Assembly (NCBI GenBank): GCA_949152475.1
Contig: OX424556.1
Location: 13,946,664 to 14,010,663 of the forward strand
Direction: 5' to 3'
Source: Terebella lapidaria
Taxonomy: Eukaryota > Annelida > Polychaeta > Terebellida > Terebellidae
Length of the DNA: 64,000 nt
The notes under the pieces were generated by a model. It was not told the DNA's origin. It worked only from the letters and a program-made list of their open reading frames with translations, and did not search any database. Position numbers and translations under genes: made by a program. This document shows positions 37,432 through 49,205 of this stretch, one piece after another. Numbering within the stretch: the stretch's first letter is position 1; each line of letters starts with the position of its first letter.

Positions 37432-38968
37432 AATAGCAGATATTGAGCAAGAGAAACACACACGTATCATAATTTCGTGTGGAAAGTGTACCTGAAACAC
37501 ATTTTGGCAAGAATAATGGGCAACTCGACAATAATTGCGGGTGAGAATCAGTCTATGAATGGCCAGGCTCCACCCCAGTGGGGTTAAACGTTTTTGTGTT
37601 CACTCAGCCTGAAGTACTGGTTCCAATCTCATATGGCCCAGTGTTGTGATGCTTGTCTCTCTGACTTCTAGGATAAAACCGAGCATTCAGACAGCCCTAG
37701 AGGCAGCGACACAACTCCAGTGTTTTATCCCTGTCAACACTGTCAAGACACATAAGTTAAGCTGTGAACTTTCAAAACACCATGAGTTAAGTATTATCAA
37801 CATTTTTCGCTCACTACGAGATTCAATGTGTTTTGACTATCATTGTGTCTTGTCGCACGACAGTTAAGTACTCTATACGAAAATAAAGGGTTGATCGGGC
37901 CCTGGTGAACCCGATTCGTCACATAATATATTAAGTCGTCTTTAACCTTCAATTTCCCAAATTGTTTTTTTGATGTTGACACAACTTCGATAGTCTAGTG
38001 TATGTTTATGACATTCATCTCATTCATCTTCATCTTTTTTCTTCAATGTATGTCTTTTTAAACTAGATATAGTTGAATAAAGCTAAATTGTTGACACCAA
38101 AGACTTCAATGACAAACTCTACCAGCTGATATAGCCATTGAACCATTGATTGTAATTTACTAAGACCGTTGATTTTGATGGCCACTCTATTATTTGTTGT
38201 TACAAGGAATCCAGTAATACCGGAATTACTGGAATAAGTTATTTTCCAGTAATTGAGTTAACATCGCGGAAATCAGTCGCTTTTTCCACACCGCGGATGA
38301 ACTAAAATGTCCTTGGATTAACACCAGAAGATTTGAATGATGTATCCATGCACTATAGAAGATGAAAGGCATTAATGACAAAGGTCTAACCCTACCAAAT
38401 AACAGAAGGTGTCGCATCTCTAAATATCAGACCAATTACTCAAATCAGAGACAGTCTTTGCTCAAAGGAAAAAAAAACGAACATATGTTTTATTCAAAAC
38501 ATACATGTAATTACATGTGAAATGGAACCAAGATGTACCGTCTCTAATATATCACACCCAGTGTATACTAGTGGCTTTTGTATATATTTATGCATGAACA
38601 AGAGTGTGTGACGTGGACATGATTACCCCATTGAATATTGATAAATAGTATTACGGATAGTTGTATACTAATTCCATCAGGTGTACAGTTGAAACAACTA
38701 CATTTAACACACTGTCTGCCCCTGATGACGCCAGTGTGTCTTTGGATAAACTATTTGGTCGGGCTTTATTTCTATTGCAAAATGTTGTATTTTACGTTTG
38801 TTATTGGCATCATCAGAATCTACTGTATTTGTGGTAATAGATTGATATCTACATACTATTACCATTACGGTATACTGGTATACGGATGTCAGCCTGGAAA
38901 CTGATCACTTGATTCACGGGAAGCTCAACAGTTGATTTCTAATGTATTCTATGCAAAAAAATACTAAA
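37432..38968. other. Intergenic, nothing recognised
   Basis: AT-rich sequence without a supportable gene. A near-palindrome, CCAGTAATACCGGAATTACTGG, lies around 38211-38232. Confidence 0.4.
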
Positions 38969-39456
38969 ACACAAATTGACTCTAACACTAACGTGAAAAT
39001 GAGAAAGTTGTTTTAAATTTATTTCATGCAATCTCAGCATTCAACAAGCATTGAATCAATCAAATACTTTGCTATAAACCGCGAAACACTGGGGGTCATA
39101 TATCTGAGATACTATATGCATTTTTCATAAAGCTTTTAGTCCTGCCAATGTGAGTGTGTCATACATCGTTAATGTTTAACGCTCTATTCTGGTCCTTTTC
39201 GTCCTTGTATTTATAGATTATTCACTCGGTGATAAAATGCTATTGTTTTACCTTATACGTTTGCTTGTTTCATAACGAAGCTGTTGCCCTCGATGGTGCT
39301 TCATCCTTCCAGTGAGCGGACTGGTCATGCAATAATAGGGTCGCAATTATGAACAGCTGTCACCTTGCTATAGACTGACCTTTGGACTAATGAGATTTCG
39401 GTGTAAAAATACATAATCTCATTTCCCACACCGCAGAAACATCAACAACATCTTGA

Positions 39457-39535
39457 CGGGCCCCTTCTGCACAATGGTTGAGGCACAGGACTCAAAGCCT
39501 GGAGGTCCTGAGTTCGAATCCCATTGGTGGCCGGG
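39457..39535 (+). repeat. tRNA-derived SINE-like head
   Basis: About 75 bp with a pol III A-box-like TGCACAATGGTTGAGGC, an anticodon-arm-like CAGG..CCTG hairpin around ACTCAAAG, a variable-arm-like GGAGGTCC and a B box GAGTTCGAATCCC. It reads like a Leu/Ser-type tRNA with decayed acceptor pairing, as in SINE heads. A second copy at 49603-49672 lies in the sister unit and lacks about 24 bp after the B box. A weaker tRNA-like block (GTGTTCAAGTCTCCC) is at 39929-40002 and about 50039-50112. Confidence 0.55.
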
Positions 39536-41186
39536 GGATATATGACCGATCCCCAGGATGTGTGTGTTGATGAGTAAGCTGTGCGGTCAATGTGCATGTT
39601 GACCACTCAGCCATGAGTTGTCCACCTACCAATACGGTCATAAGTTAACCTTTTCATGTAACAGTGTATTGATTAGGAAATTATTTTGGTCAGTCATACT
39701 GTTCGTATACTATGTTTGTCTGTCCGTCAGCTCGCACGATAGCGGGCGCAATTCGTGTCTGAATGACATGAAATTTGCACGAGAGATGCGCATATTACCC
39801 GTGCATAACCCTACTAATCATAGCTGAAGATGTAGATCATAGCTCAAAAACTGTTGTCTTGGCGACCGAAAAACCGTTACATTTATACCGTTACAAAGAA
39901 AACCATAAAGGAATTGTTACATAGGATCAGCCACGTTAGTGCTGTGCATAGAGCTTAGGACATTGGATCCACAGACCTGTGTTCAAGTCTCCCTCTCAAC
40001 CATTTGTTTTTATAGCTTACACGATCATGACCCTGCATTTCATTCTAAACAATATAACACAATTTAATGAATGTACAACCTATTTAACAGCAAATAAATA
40101 ACTGAAAAAAACGGAGGTTTATCCGAGCTGGCTTATGGACTTCTCTATAAGTTCATAGAGAAGCGATAGCTTCATTATCTAGGTCTGGGTTTTTTAAAAA
40201 GCAGAAATATCTGGAGAATTTTGGTGTACTTAGGTTTCAACTCGTATGCACTACATTTGTTTAATGGGGATACGTCTAGGTATTCTTTGAATTAATAGCG
40301 AGCATGGGTTGTTTGTAATGAGATTTATGGTGGTCATTGGTCAGTATTGGACTGCACCCAACTTGTCCTAATTTTCAGATAATTACAACTCGGTTATTCA
40401 GAGGTAACAAACGGGAAATTTAAGCTGATCCATGAAAAATCATTTTCAGGACACTCCATGTTATAACATAATGTAAAACGTGTTTTATATTTTATATTTT
40501 TCAATCTCCAGACGCCAAAATTGATATGCAATATTCTGAATTTTCATTGCCCATAATACACAAATTGACTCTAACACTAACGTGAAAATGAGAAAGTTGT
40601 TTTAAATTTATTTCATGCAATCTCAGCATTCAACAAGCATTGAATCAATCAAATATTTTGCTATAAACCGCTAAACACTGGGGGTCATATATCTGAGATA
40701 CTATATGCATTTTTCATAAAGCTTTCATTTCTGCCAATGTGAGTGTGTCATACATCGTTAATGTTTAACGCTCTATTCTGGTCCTTTTCGTCCTAGTATT
40801 TATAGATTATTCACTCGGTGATAAAATGCTAATCAAATCAAATCAAATTTATTCGGCTATATAACTATGATACACAACACTCATTACAAACAACGAAATA
40901 GCCGGGTCACCACATAGCTTGGTAAAGCTGTCTTCCTGTGGTGCCCTGAAAAAAATAACTAAAGAAATTGAGGTGAGAAAAATAATAATAGAAACAGAAA
41001 GTCTCTAAATGATAAGAAAAATAACTAAAGAAACAGTAACAGAAAAAAAAGACTTATGTGATCTCGATCGGAGGCAGGGAGCGGTAGGCACTGTGTGGTG
41101 TGGACGTAGGACGCAGGCGGCGGCAGCACACGTGGGGCAGGTACAGTCTAAGTAAATGTCGAGGCAAAATGTTCAATATTAAATTA

Positions 41187-44100
41187 TTAAGTGCGACAAT
41201 CTTTACAGTACCGATTTTGACAGAGTATGTTGTTATCATAAAGTGATATAAAATGTGTTTTCAAAAATTCACGGAAGGTCTTTCGGTTTTTGTATTTAAA
41301 GCGTGATAACGATTCATCATAAGTGTTCCATAGCCTAGGGAAAGAATGATTAGGTAATTTAGAGCTAAAAGTTGTTCTTGGTCGCGGAGTGAAATATAAA
41401 TGTGCCTGTCTAGTTAATTTAGATTTTAGAACAATGTTTGTTCTTGCAAAATGTTCAAATGATTTTGGGAGATTGTTGCTTTTATGGTCATACATAAACA
41501 TAAGCACTTGTAGATGATACAGGTCCATCACTTTTAGAATTTCATCGGCTTTAAAGAGAGGGTCAGTGTGTGATCGGTAATGTTTATTGTTGATAATGCG
41601 GATAGCGCGCTTTTGTAATCTAAAAATTTTATCAACATGTATGGAATTCCCCCAGGCTAATAAACCATAATTTATGTGTACTTCAAATATTGTATAATAA
41701 ATTGTTTTTAATACTTGACGTGGAAGTATATGTTTTACTTTATTCATCATGTATAAAGTTTTACTGAGTTTCTTACACACCTGTTCTATATGAGGCTTCC
41801 AGGTCAAGTGATTGTCCAGTAAAACTCCCAAGAAATTTGGAGTGATATTATTGTCGTATTTTTGTATTGCTTTGTTGTTTATATTTAGCGCGATTTCAAA
41901 TTGTCTGGTTTTTGTGGATGGCCCATATATAGCATATTTAGATTTGTCACTATTTAATAATAACTTATTTGCACAAAGCCAATCAAAGATTTTATTCAAT
42001 TCCGAATTAATATGAGTTTCTAATATGGCAGGATGCTTTCCGGATGTAAATATTGTCGTATCGTCTGCAAAACTCAAGATATTTAGGTCAGTACATCGAT
42101 GGAAGTCATTTATATAGATTAAAAACAATATTGGCCCCAAAACAGAGCCTTGTGGCACACCGACATTCAGATGTTTTATCTCCGATTCCTGATTATTTAA
42201 TTCGCAATATTGCCGTCGGTTTTTTAGATAGCTCTCAAACCAGTGATAACAAGTCCCCCTAATCCCATAGCGATGTAATTTATACAACAAAATGTCATGA
42301 TTAACGGTATCAAACGCCTTTGAAAGATCTAAGAATAATCCAAGTGTGAAATTTTTATCCGGCTTATCGTTCTCTTCTGATATGGCAGTTAATAATTGAA
42401 TGATAGGGTGTATTGTAGAGTGCTTGGCGCGAAATCCATACTGATTATTATGAAGTACGTCGGAATATTCAAGAAAGCCTACGAGCCGTTTACACATAAT
42501 CTTTTCTAGAAGTTTCGAAAAGGATGATAAGATACTGATTGGTCTGTAGTTGTTTACATTTTTTCTATCACCAGATTTGAATAAAGGAATTACTTTAGCT
42601 ATTTTAAATTCATCTGGGAATACACCCTGTTCCATGGATAAGTTAAATATGTGGGTCATTGGAATTAATATCGTTTCAATAGTTTGTTTCATTAATTTTG
42701 TGGATATTTCATCAGCGCCAGAAGAAGTTTTAGGTTTGAGTTTTCTTGAAACTTGTAAAATTTCTACCGGATTTGTAGGACTCATAAACATACATCTTGT
42801 ATTATTAAATTTGAAATAATGCTTGTATGAGTTTATTGAATGAGGAATTTTGTCACTAGTAGATTGTCCAACATTGATAAAGTGTTCATTGAAACCATTT
42901 ACTATTTTTTTCATGTCGGTAATATTTTCACCGTTCAATGTTATGGTAGGCGAACTTGATTTATCATTTGACTTTCCTATGATTTCCCACGTTCTTTTCA
43001 TATCATGTTTGTTGTCTTCGAAGATACCTTTATAATACGTTTTCCTATGAGCACGGATGATTTTGTTATATATTAAAACATATTGTTTATAATCAAAGAT
43101 ATTCTTTGCAGTTGGGCGTCTCAGTTTATTTTTGTACAGCTTGATTTTTGTTATCGATGATACTATTAGTCCCTTTGTCATCCAAGGTTCCCTTTTGATA
43201 TATTTTCTTTTCAGTTTTATCTTTTTCAAGGGGAAACATTCGTTAAATTTTCCTTTGTAGATGTTATAGAAATACGAGTATGCCATATTGGGGTCTCTCA
43301 GGTTTAGGATAGGATCGAAATTAGTGTTTGTTAATTCAATGTTAAACGTATTAATATTCTCATTCGAGAAGTTTCTGGCCCATATAACTTTTTCTCTAGG
43401 AATTATTTCATGCTTATTTTTAACTATATGGAATATTCCAAAATGATCGGATACATCAGTAATAATAATCCCAGAATTAGAGTCATGGGTAATATCATTC
43501 GTATAACAATGGTCAATCAAGGTGGCTGATTGGTGTGTCACTCTGGTGGGTTTAGTTATAGTCGGGAGATATCCGAAGGAAAATAAATTATCTACATAAT
43601 CTTTTGTTTTTATGTTTGTTGAATATTTTAGGAGGTCGATATTAAAGTCTCCCATCAAAATAACTTTCTTATTTTCAGTTTCTATCATTCTCATAATATC
43701 ATCTAAAGTGGCAATAAAAATATCTAGATCAGCTTTAGGTGGGGTATTTGGCCTATATATATTACCGATAATCATCGGTTTTGTGTTCTCATTTAATTTT
43801 ATTTCGAGAAAGATCGATTCAAAAACATGAGGAATAAATACACTTATATCGTCACGGACCACAAAGGATATGCTATCTTTAATGAAAAATCCTACGCCTC
43901 CTCGTCCATCGTCCTGATCATCGCGTGAACTGTGAATTAAATCATGATAACCCGGTAAATTAAATGCATTTCTTATTTTAAATACCTCGGACAGGGCAAT
44001 TATGTCAAAACTATTTACATGCTGAATATCCACCATTAGGTTTCTGAATTCGTGCCAGTGGGCATTGAGGCTCTGGCAGTTTAGAGAAAAAAGAGATACA

Positions 44101-44267
44101 ACTGGGGTGTTAAGTTTTGAAAAAAATGATCTGAATTCTAAAGGGTCGTAATATTTACATTCAGTCAGATCTCTCTCATCAAAATCTTCATCATTTATAT
44201 CAAGGGAATTTATCAGATTGTACTGGTCGTCAGTCTGTACCTGCTCCAAGGATACGCTACCCGCCAT
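41187..44267 (-). CDS. LINE ORF2: endonuclease and reverse transcriptase
   Basis: About 1026 residues from the ATG at 44267 (MAGSVSLEQ); the frame stays open 69 bases further upstream but without an ATG. The N-terminal third is an AP-like endonuclease: SLNCQSLNAHWHEF, LSEV, GDFNIDLLK and SDHFGIFH near its end. The middle is the reverse transcriptase: RPISILSSFSKLLEK, FLDLSKAFDTV, GVPQGSVLGPILF and the catalytic LSFADDTTIF. The C-terminal part has FLGVLLDNHLTWK and INYGLLAWGN, usual for Jockey-group LINEs. The protein nicks target DNA and copies the element RNA there. No stops or frameshifts are seen, so it may be functional. On the sense strand a good splice-acceptor-like sequence (ending CTCGATTACAG) lies just upstream of the ATG. 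Confidence 0.97.
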   Translation of the reverse strand: MAGSVSLEQVQTDDQYNLINSLDINDEDFDERDLTECKYYDPLEFRSFFSKLNTPVVSLFSLNCQSLNAHWHEFRNLMVDIQHVNSFDIIALSEVFKIRNAFNLPGYHDLIHSSRDDQDDGRGGVGFFIKDSISFVVRDDISVFIPHVFESIFLEIKLNENTKPMIIGNIYRPNTPPKADLDIFIATLDDIMRMIETENKKVILMGDFNIDLLKYSTNIKTKDYVDNLFSFGYLPTITKPTRVTHQSATLIDHCYTNDITHDSNSGIIITDVSDHFGIFHIVKNKHEIIPREKVIWARNFSNENINTFNIELTNTNFDPILNLRDPNMAYSYFYNIYKGKFNECFPLKKIKLKRKYIKREPWMTKGLIVSSITKIKLYKNKLRRPTAKNIFDYKQYVLIYNKIIRAHRKTYYKGIFEDNKHDMKRTWEIIGKSNDKSSSPTITLNGENITDMKKIVNGFNEHFINVGQSTSDKIPHSINSYKHYFKFNNTRCMFMSPTNPVEILQVSRKLKPKTSSGADEISTKLMKQTIETILIPMTHIFNLSMEQGVFPDEFKIAKVIPLFKSGDRKNVNNYRPISILSSFSKLLEKIMCKRLVGFLEYSDVLHNNQYGFRAKHSTIHPIIQLLTAISEENDKPDKNFTLGLFLDLSKAFDTVNHDILLYKLHRYGIRGTCYHWFESYLKNRRQYCELNNQESEIKHLNVGVPQGSVLGPILFLIYINDFHRCTDLNILSFADDTTIFTSGKHPAILETHINSELNKIFDWLCANKLLLNSDKSKYAIYGPSTKTRQFEIALNINNKAIQKYDNNITPNFLGVLLDNHLTWKPHIEQVCKKLSKTLYMMNKVKHILPRQVLKTIYYTIFEVHINYGLLAWGNSIHVDKIFRLQKRAIRIINNKHYRSHTDPLFKADEILKVMDLYHLQVLMFMYDHKSNNLPKSFEHFARTNIVLKSKLTRQAHLYFTPRPRTTFSSKLPNHSFPRLWNTYDESLSRFKYKNRKTFREFLKTHFISLYDNNILCQNRYCKDCRT

Positions 44268-44336
44268 GACCTGTGGACACACCACTACAGCGAACCGCCA
44301 CACCCAGCCTGTAATCGAGAACACATAGTAAAACAC

Positions 44337-47300
44337 AAATTAAAATCAAGCAGAGTTCACCAACCGGTGACAGTGCAAACAATATACAATCGAACATTTA
44401 TAAATACAAGTGTTTCATGGACCTGATATGTTATAAGTAATAGGTAAACACAATCGGATATAACTCGGATACGTGAGATTCATTTCAACTAGAAGGGATC
44501 GTTTTTAATTGAACGGTTATACATATATTAGAAAAGTATCATTCATGTCCGTTCCGAAGAAAAACAAATTCCAGAGGTGATTTCATACATGAATATTTCC
44601 ATATATTAGAAAAGTATCATGTCCGTTCCGAAGAAAAACAAATTCCAGAGGTGATTTTCGTACATGAATATTTCCACTATTTATGACCAATTTCTGCAAA
44701 GTAAACTGACTATCGTTTCGTGGAAGATGTAATATTACAAACATATCAACCCAGTCTTGTGTTTCCGAATAATGCAAATATTTATTTAAAATAAAATATG
44801 CCGTACTATGCAATACATGTGCACAAATGTGCACCCATACAACTGTTTGATAGTGTTATTTTTGTTTGAATTTCAACAGGGTGAATGTTGCTGTTGTATT
44901 GGTATACTATGACTTACTCCGGACTGGACTACCAGTACTGTGCGGCATAACAGCCAGACTGTGACACGACAGCCACCAGACCGTGACATCACATCCCAAG
45001 TACATCAACACAAGTGAGCTGTACTGCCATTACTGGTGTGCTTAGAGTTCTTTGAGACCATGACTGTACTTTGACCTGTTAGCAACGGCAACTAATACTG
45101 TTGATTCATCGGTCTAATGATTGCACCCGTGTAGGATCAAAATTCATGGGAACTCAGAGGGACACTGGGTCAACAATGTTTAACTTTATCGAAAAAACCC
45201 CGGACTGGACTACCAGTACTGTGCGGCATAACAGCCAGACTGTGACACGACAGCCACCAGACCGTGACATCACACCCCAAGTACATCAACACAAGTGAGC
45301 TGTATTGCCATGAGTTCCTTGCGACCATGATTGTACATTGCCAAGTTAACAACACCAATAATAGTGATTTATCGGTCTAGTAATTGCACCCGTGTGTAAT
45401 CAATATTCATGGGAAATTGGGAGGGGCACTGGGTCAAAAATGTTTGTAAACATACATTGACAGTGACAGTACTGGACTACCAGATATCAATAAACCATTG
45501 AATTCAATATAATATTGGACTACATTATGTTCGTGTCAGCACAGACAATTTATATCAAATGCAATTGAGCACAAATTTGTTAAAGGTTTCATGTAATGAA
45601 CTCACACAGAAATGCAGTTTCATAGATAACGGATCGTAGGTAACAATTTTCTCTGCTTTTTTACAATTGTTTTACAGAACTAAATTTTGTGTGGTATGAT
45701 CAACGGAGAACATCCCAACAAATAGGAATCATGTTTAACATAAATGAATCGTGAGTATTGTAATAATATACACTCAGTGTAGCTCAATATACGTAATATA
45801 GCCCCTCACACACACACACACAGACCCTCACACACACAAACATACACACACACACCCACAACCACACCTATACACACATACATATATACATACATAATAT
45901 ATTCATGTGGTCCACATCATAGCCACAGTCTTCGTAGGGTATATTATCAAGTCAATCATTCATTACAGAGGTACATAATATATAATAGATTCAAATCTTT
46001 ATATCAGAAATCATTTTATAGAGTGCCAATAACCAATGTAGTTTGGTTCAACAGATCAGTGTCGATAAAGCTCACACGATAGAATATGATAACATGCCAT
46101 TCATACATGTTTGATATTCAGCAAGGGAAATTCATAATACATAAATCCTACATATAGGCACACTAACATAATTGTACACATACAGCTACATACAAACACG
46201 AATATATGTGAACTTTTGACATTTTTTTGACATTTTTTGACATTTTTCATACCCAAATATATTCACATACAATTACACATACACGTGATGCGTTTGTTGA
46301 CACATGTCAATTGTTGACATACACCACACACACATCAACACACATACACACATAAATATATGTGAACTTTTGACATATTTTATACCAAATATACCCACAT
46401 ACAATTACACATACACAAGCAGCATCTGTTACCACATGTCATTTGTGGACATACACCACACTCACAAACACACACCTACATACACACACCTTCACACACA
46501 TTCACACATAAATATATGTGAACTTTTGACATATTTTTTTATACCCAAATATATCCACATGGATACACATACACAAGCAGCATTTGTTAACACATGCCAT
46601 TTGTTGACATACACCACACCCACAAACACACACCTACATACACACACCTTCACACACATACATACATAAATATATGTGAACTTTTGACATATTTTTTTTT
46701 CATACCCAAATATATCCACATGGATACACATACACAAGTAGCATTTGTTGACACATGCCATTTGTTGACATACACCACTCTCACAAACACACACCTTCAC
46801 ACACAAACTCACACACACATACATATATATATATATATGTGAACTTTTAACATATTTATTCATACCCACATATGCCCATACACAAGAACACATACACAGG
46901 TTGTTGACATACACCCACCCACACACATACACCCCTACACACAAATATATGTGAACTTTTGATATATTTTTCATACCCAAATATATCGACATACAATTAC
47001 AAATACACAAGCAAGCTTTGTTGAGACATGTCATTTGATGATATACTTTTTTTTGTTTGTACCCCCCCCCCACACACTCACACATACATACATGATTATA
47101 TGTAAACTTTGACATATTTATTCATTCCACCATATACTCACATACAAGTACACATACACATGCAGCCTGTGCTAACCATGTCCTCTTGTTGACCTCCCTC
47201 CATCTCACACCAACACACATACATCAATATATGCGAAATTTTAACTTATTTTTTTATACCCACATATATCCACATACATATATACACATATACAAGCATC

Positions 47301-47912
47301 CTTTGTCTAAATATTTCCTCTTGTTGACATCCCCCCCCCCCCCACACACACACACACACTGACACAACAAACATGTACCTATCTTCAACATGCATATAAC
47401 CAATAGCACATTACATATTTATATATTGAATGTGGTCATTATAATCATTTGTACTATTTTGTAGTAATAACAGCATATACCCCACATGCAACAAAATACT
47501 TGGTTGCTCAAGATTAATAGTACACTTCATGCATAGCAAATAGTATATTGACAAAAAGTGCATTATTTTGCAAGAATAAGCCATTCTGATAAGAATTTTC
47601 CATTTTCTCCCATCACAATCATGTTCAATAAACAGCAAAGTCATAGCAGGTGAATATTTCTTTGAACTGGTCTATTTTTAATAGCTGAGATAAAGATCTT
47701 TAAGTATGGCCACATTCAACCTATTATTAGATTTATTACTCATAGTTAATGAGGTCAATGAGGTGTAAGTTAACATACAAGACGTGGAATGAAACATACA
47801 TAGCTGCACACGTATACACAGAGTTCCAGACACATATACCTATACTAACACACACATGTATTTATATTTCAGGGTTTAATACTCTGTGCACATGCAAATC
47901 AGAATCAAAACT
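44337..47912 (-). other. Long inter-ORF region of the LINE
   Basis: 3.6 kb between ORF1 and ORF2, unusually long for a LINE. It holds a 75-bp direct duplication at 44525-44675 (GTCCGTTCCGAAGAAAAACA), a 280-bp tandem duplication with a third partial copy at 44918-45480 (CTGGACTACCAGTACTGTGC) and a CA-rich array at 45800-47350. No domain recognised. Confidence 0.7.
46190..47350. repeat. CA-rich minisatellite inside the LINE
   Basis: About seven imperfect copies of a unit of roughly 150-175 bp: ATATATGTGAACTTTTGACA, CCCAAATATATCCACAT, ACACAAGCAGCATTTGTT and CCATTTGTTGACATACACCA, then runs of ACACAC. C-runs lie near 47052 and 47332. The open frame of 207 codons on the minus strand here is low-complexity Cys/Val and not a gene. 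Confidence 0.85.
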
Positions 47913-49205
47913 TCACATAGTTGCTGTGTCTATTGCCAGGTTGGCACTTTCTTCAAAGTACTTGAAACGAGCAGGGCCGAGATTTTCTGGACCATCCCAT
48001 CGAGTCACACATATCAACTCATCAACGACGTTCTTTTTACGAAGAATGTCAAGTATCCTTCGGCCACCACCAAACTCGCCATCGTCTTCGAAGTGTTCTT
48101 GGACTCCCTGGTCGGTAGACAGACGATACGCGTAAAATGTGTGAGATGCTCTGGCGACGTTCGGATCACGATAGACAGCATGCAGCGAAGGAACTACATC
48201 CTTCGGTGTTGAGATTGGCACTCTAGAGCCCTGAAAACAGCTTCCACCATGCCACTGAGGAGGAGCACGCGCCACGTCAGCTTCCAAGGACTTGGTCAGG
48301 TAGTCATCTGTTGGGTCCAGTTTGTCGCGTTTTACCTCGTGTTTTGTGTCGTTCACATACAGCGTGCATCCCGACCACGAGACAGTGCATTTGGCTGCCT
48401 TGGCTTCCTTGTAGATAGGCATTAGCTCCCTTTTGCGTTCCGACAGTTCTCGAGGCAGTTGAGGGAAAATGCTCAACCCAGTTTGAGCAAGATTTTTGAC
48501 GTGTTTCAGGATGGTTCCATGATGCACTCTGGGAATATTGGCTACAATTGGACGATCACGACCCTCCTGCTCGATACCCATCCTGTGGGTATTTGTGATT
48601 GTTATTTTAGACACATCTGAAGCAGGCATCTTTAGATTTTGCGTCATGAAGCTTTTCACTGTTTCGGCAACACTTTCAGAAGAACGTTCATTGATGCCAG
48701 TGATGACTAAATTGTTCTTCATGGAACGCTTCTGCACATCTAGTAGTTGATCGTGCATATCCTCAACCAATTTTTCTAGCCGATTGATACGACCCTCATG
48801 TAATTCTTGTATAGCTTTCAGAGTCTTATTCTCCTGTTTTAGTGAATCTAGTTCACTAGCCTGTTTTGTTACTTTACTGTTTATTCCAGATATTTGGTCA
48901 CCCACCTCAGACAGTTTGCCCATAACGTCGTTCCTGAGTACCTCGATTCCTTCCATTAGAGTGAAGGAATCACCCAGCGTCATTGGAGAATTGCGTTGAC
49001 GTTTGCGTGGATTACTCACTGGGTTTTTTTCGAGAAATTTATCCATTAGGGTTTGTGTATCGCGTGAGGGTGTGGAGGTATTCTCATTCATTGGAGTCTG
49101 TGCTTGGAGGTCTAGCGCCGCGAAACTCTGATCGATGTATTCCTCTGCACTGGTGGTCATCACGGCTGTTTGTTTTTCACGGTTGGGTGACTCGACTGAA
49201 GACAT
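47913..49205 (-). CDS. LINE ORF1: coiled coil, RNA-binding body and C-terminal IMPACT-like domain
   Basis: 430 residues from the ATG at 49205. Residues about 1-90 are low-complexity with basic RKRQR; about 90-165 are a heptad-rich coiled coil; about 168-300 are the usual ORF1 RRM-like body (NNLVITGINERSSE, NTHRMGIEQ, RELSERKRELMPIYKEAK). Such proteins form RNA-binding trimers that package the element RNA. Unusually, residues about 322-427 match the IMPACT/YIH1/YigZ (UPF0029) fold: SCFQGSRVPIS, ASHTFYAYRL, EDDGEFGGGRRIL, VTRW and NLGPARFKYFEESA. These align with IMPACT ATHNIYAYRI, EDDGETAAGGRLL, SRWYGG and LGPDRFKHINNCA. In host IMPACT that region accompanies an RWD domain and the protein restrains Gcn2 signalling. 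The function here is unknown. The fused domain is in the same open frame, with no break. Confidence 0.93.
   Translation of the reverse strand: MSSVESPNREKQTAVMTTSAEEYIDQSFAALDLQAQTPMNENTSTPSRDTQTLMDKFLEKNPVSNPRKRQRNSPMTLGDSFTLMEGIEVLRNDVMGKLSEVGDQISGINSKVTKQASELDSLKQENKTLKAIQELHEGRINRLEKLVEDMHDQLLDVQKRSMKNNLVITGINERSSESVAETVKSFMTQNLKMPASDVSKITITNTHRMGIEQEGRDRPIVANIPRVHHGTILKHVKNLAQTGLSIFPQLPRELSERKRELMPIYKEAKAAKCTVSWSGCTLYVNDTKHEVKRDKLDPTDDYLTKSLEADVARAPPQWHGGSCFQGSRVPISTPKDVVPSLHAVYRDPNVARASHTFYAYRLSTDQGVQEHFEDDGEFGGGRRILDILRKKNVVDELICVTRWDGPENLGPARFKYFEESANLAIDTATM

Noticed and set aside
39457-39535. Functional tRNA gene
   Set aside because: The acceptor stem pairs poorly and the sister copy has lost bases after the B box; a SINE head fits better.
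41812-43830. Several plus-strand frames of 60-90 codons
   Set aside because: Antisense shadows of LINE ORF2.
46492-47115. 207-codon Cys/Val-rich minus-strand frame
   Set aside because: Low-complexity translation of the CA-rich array inside the LINE.
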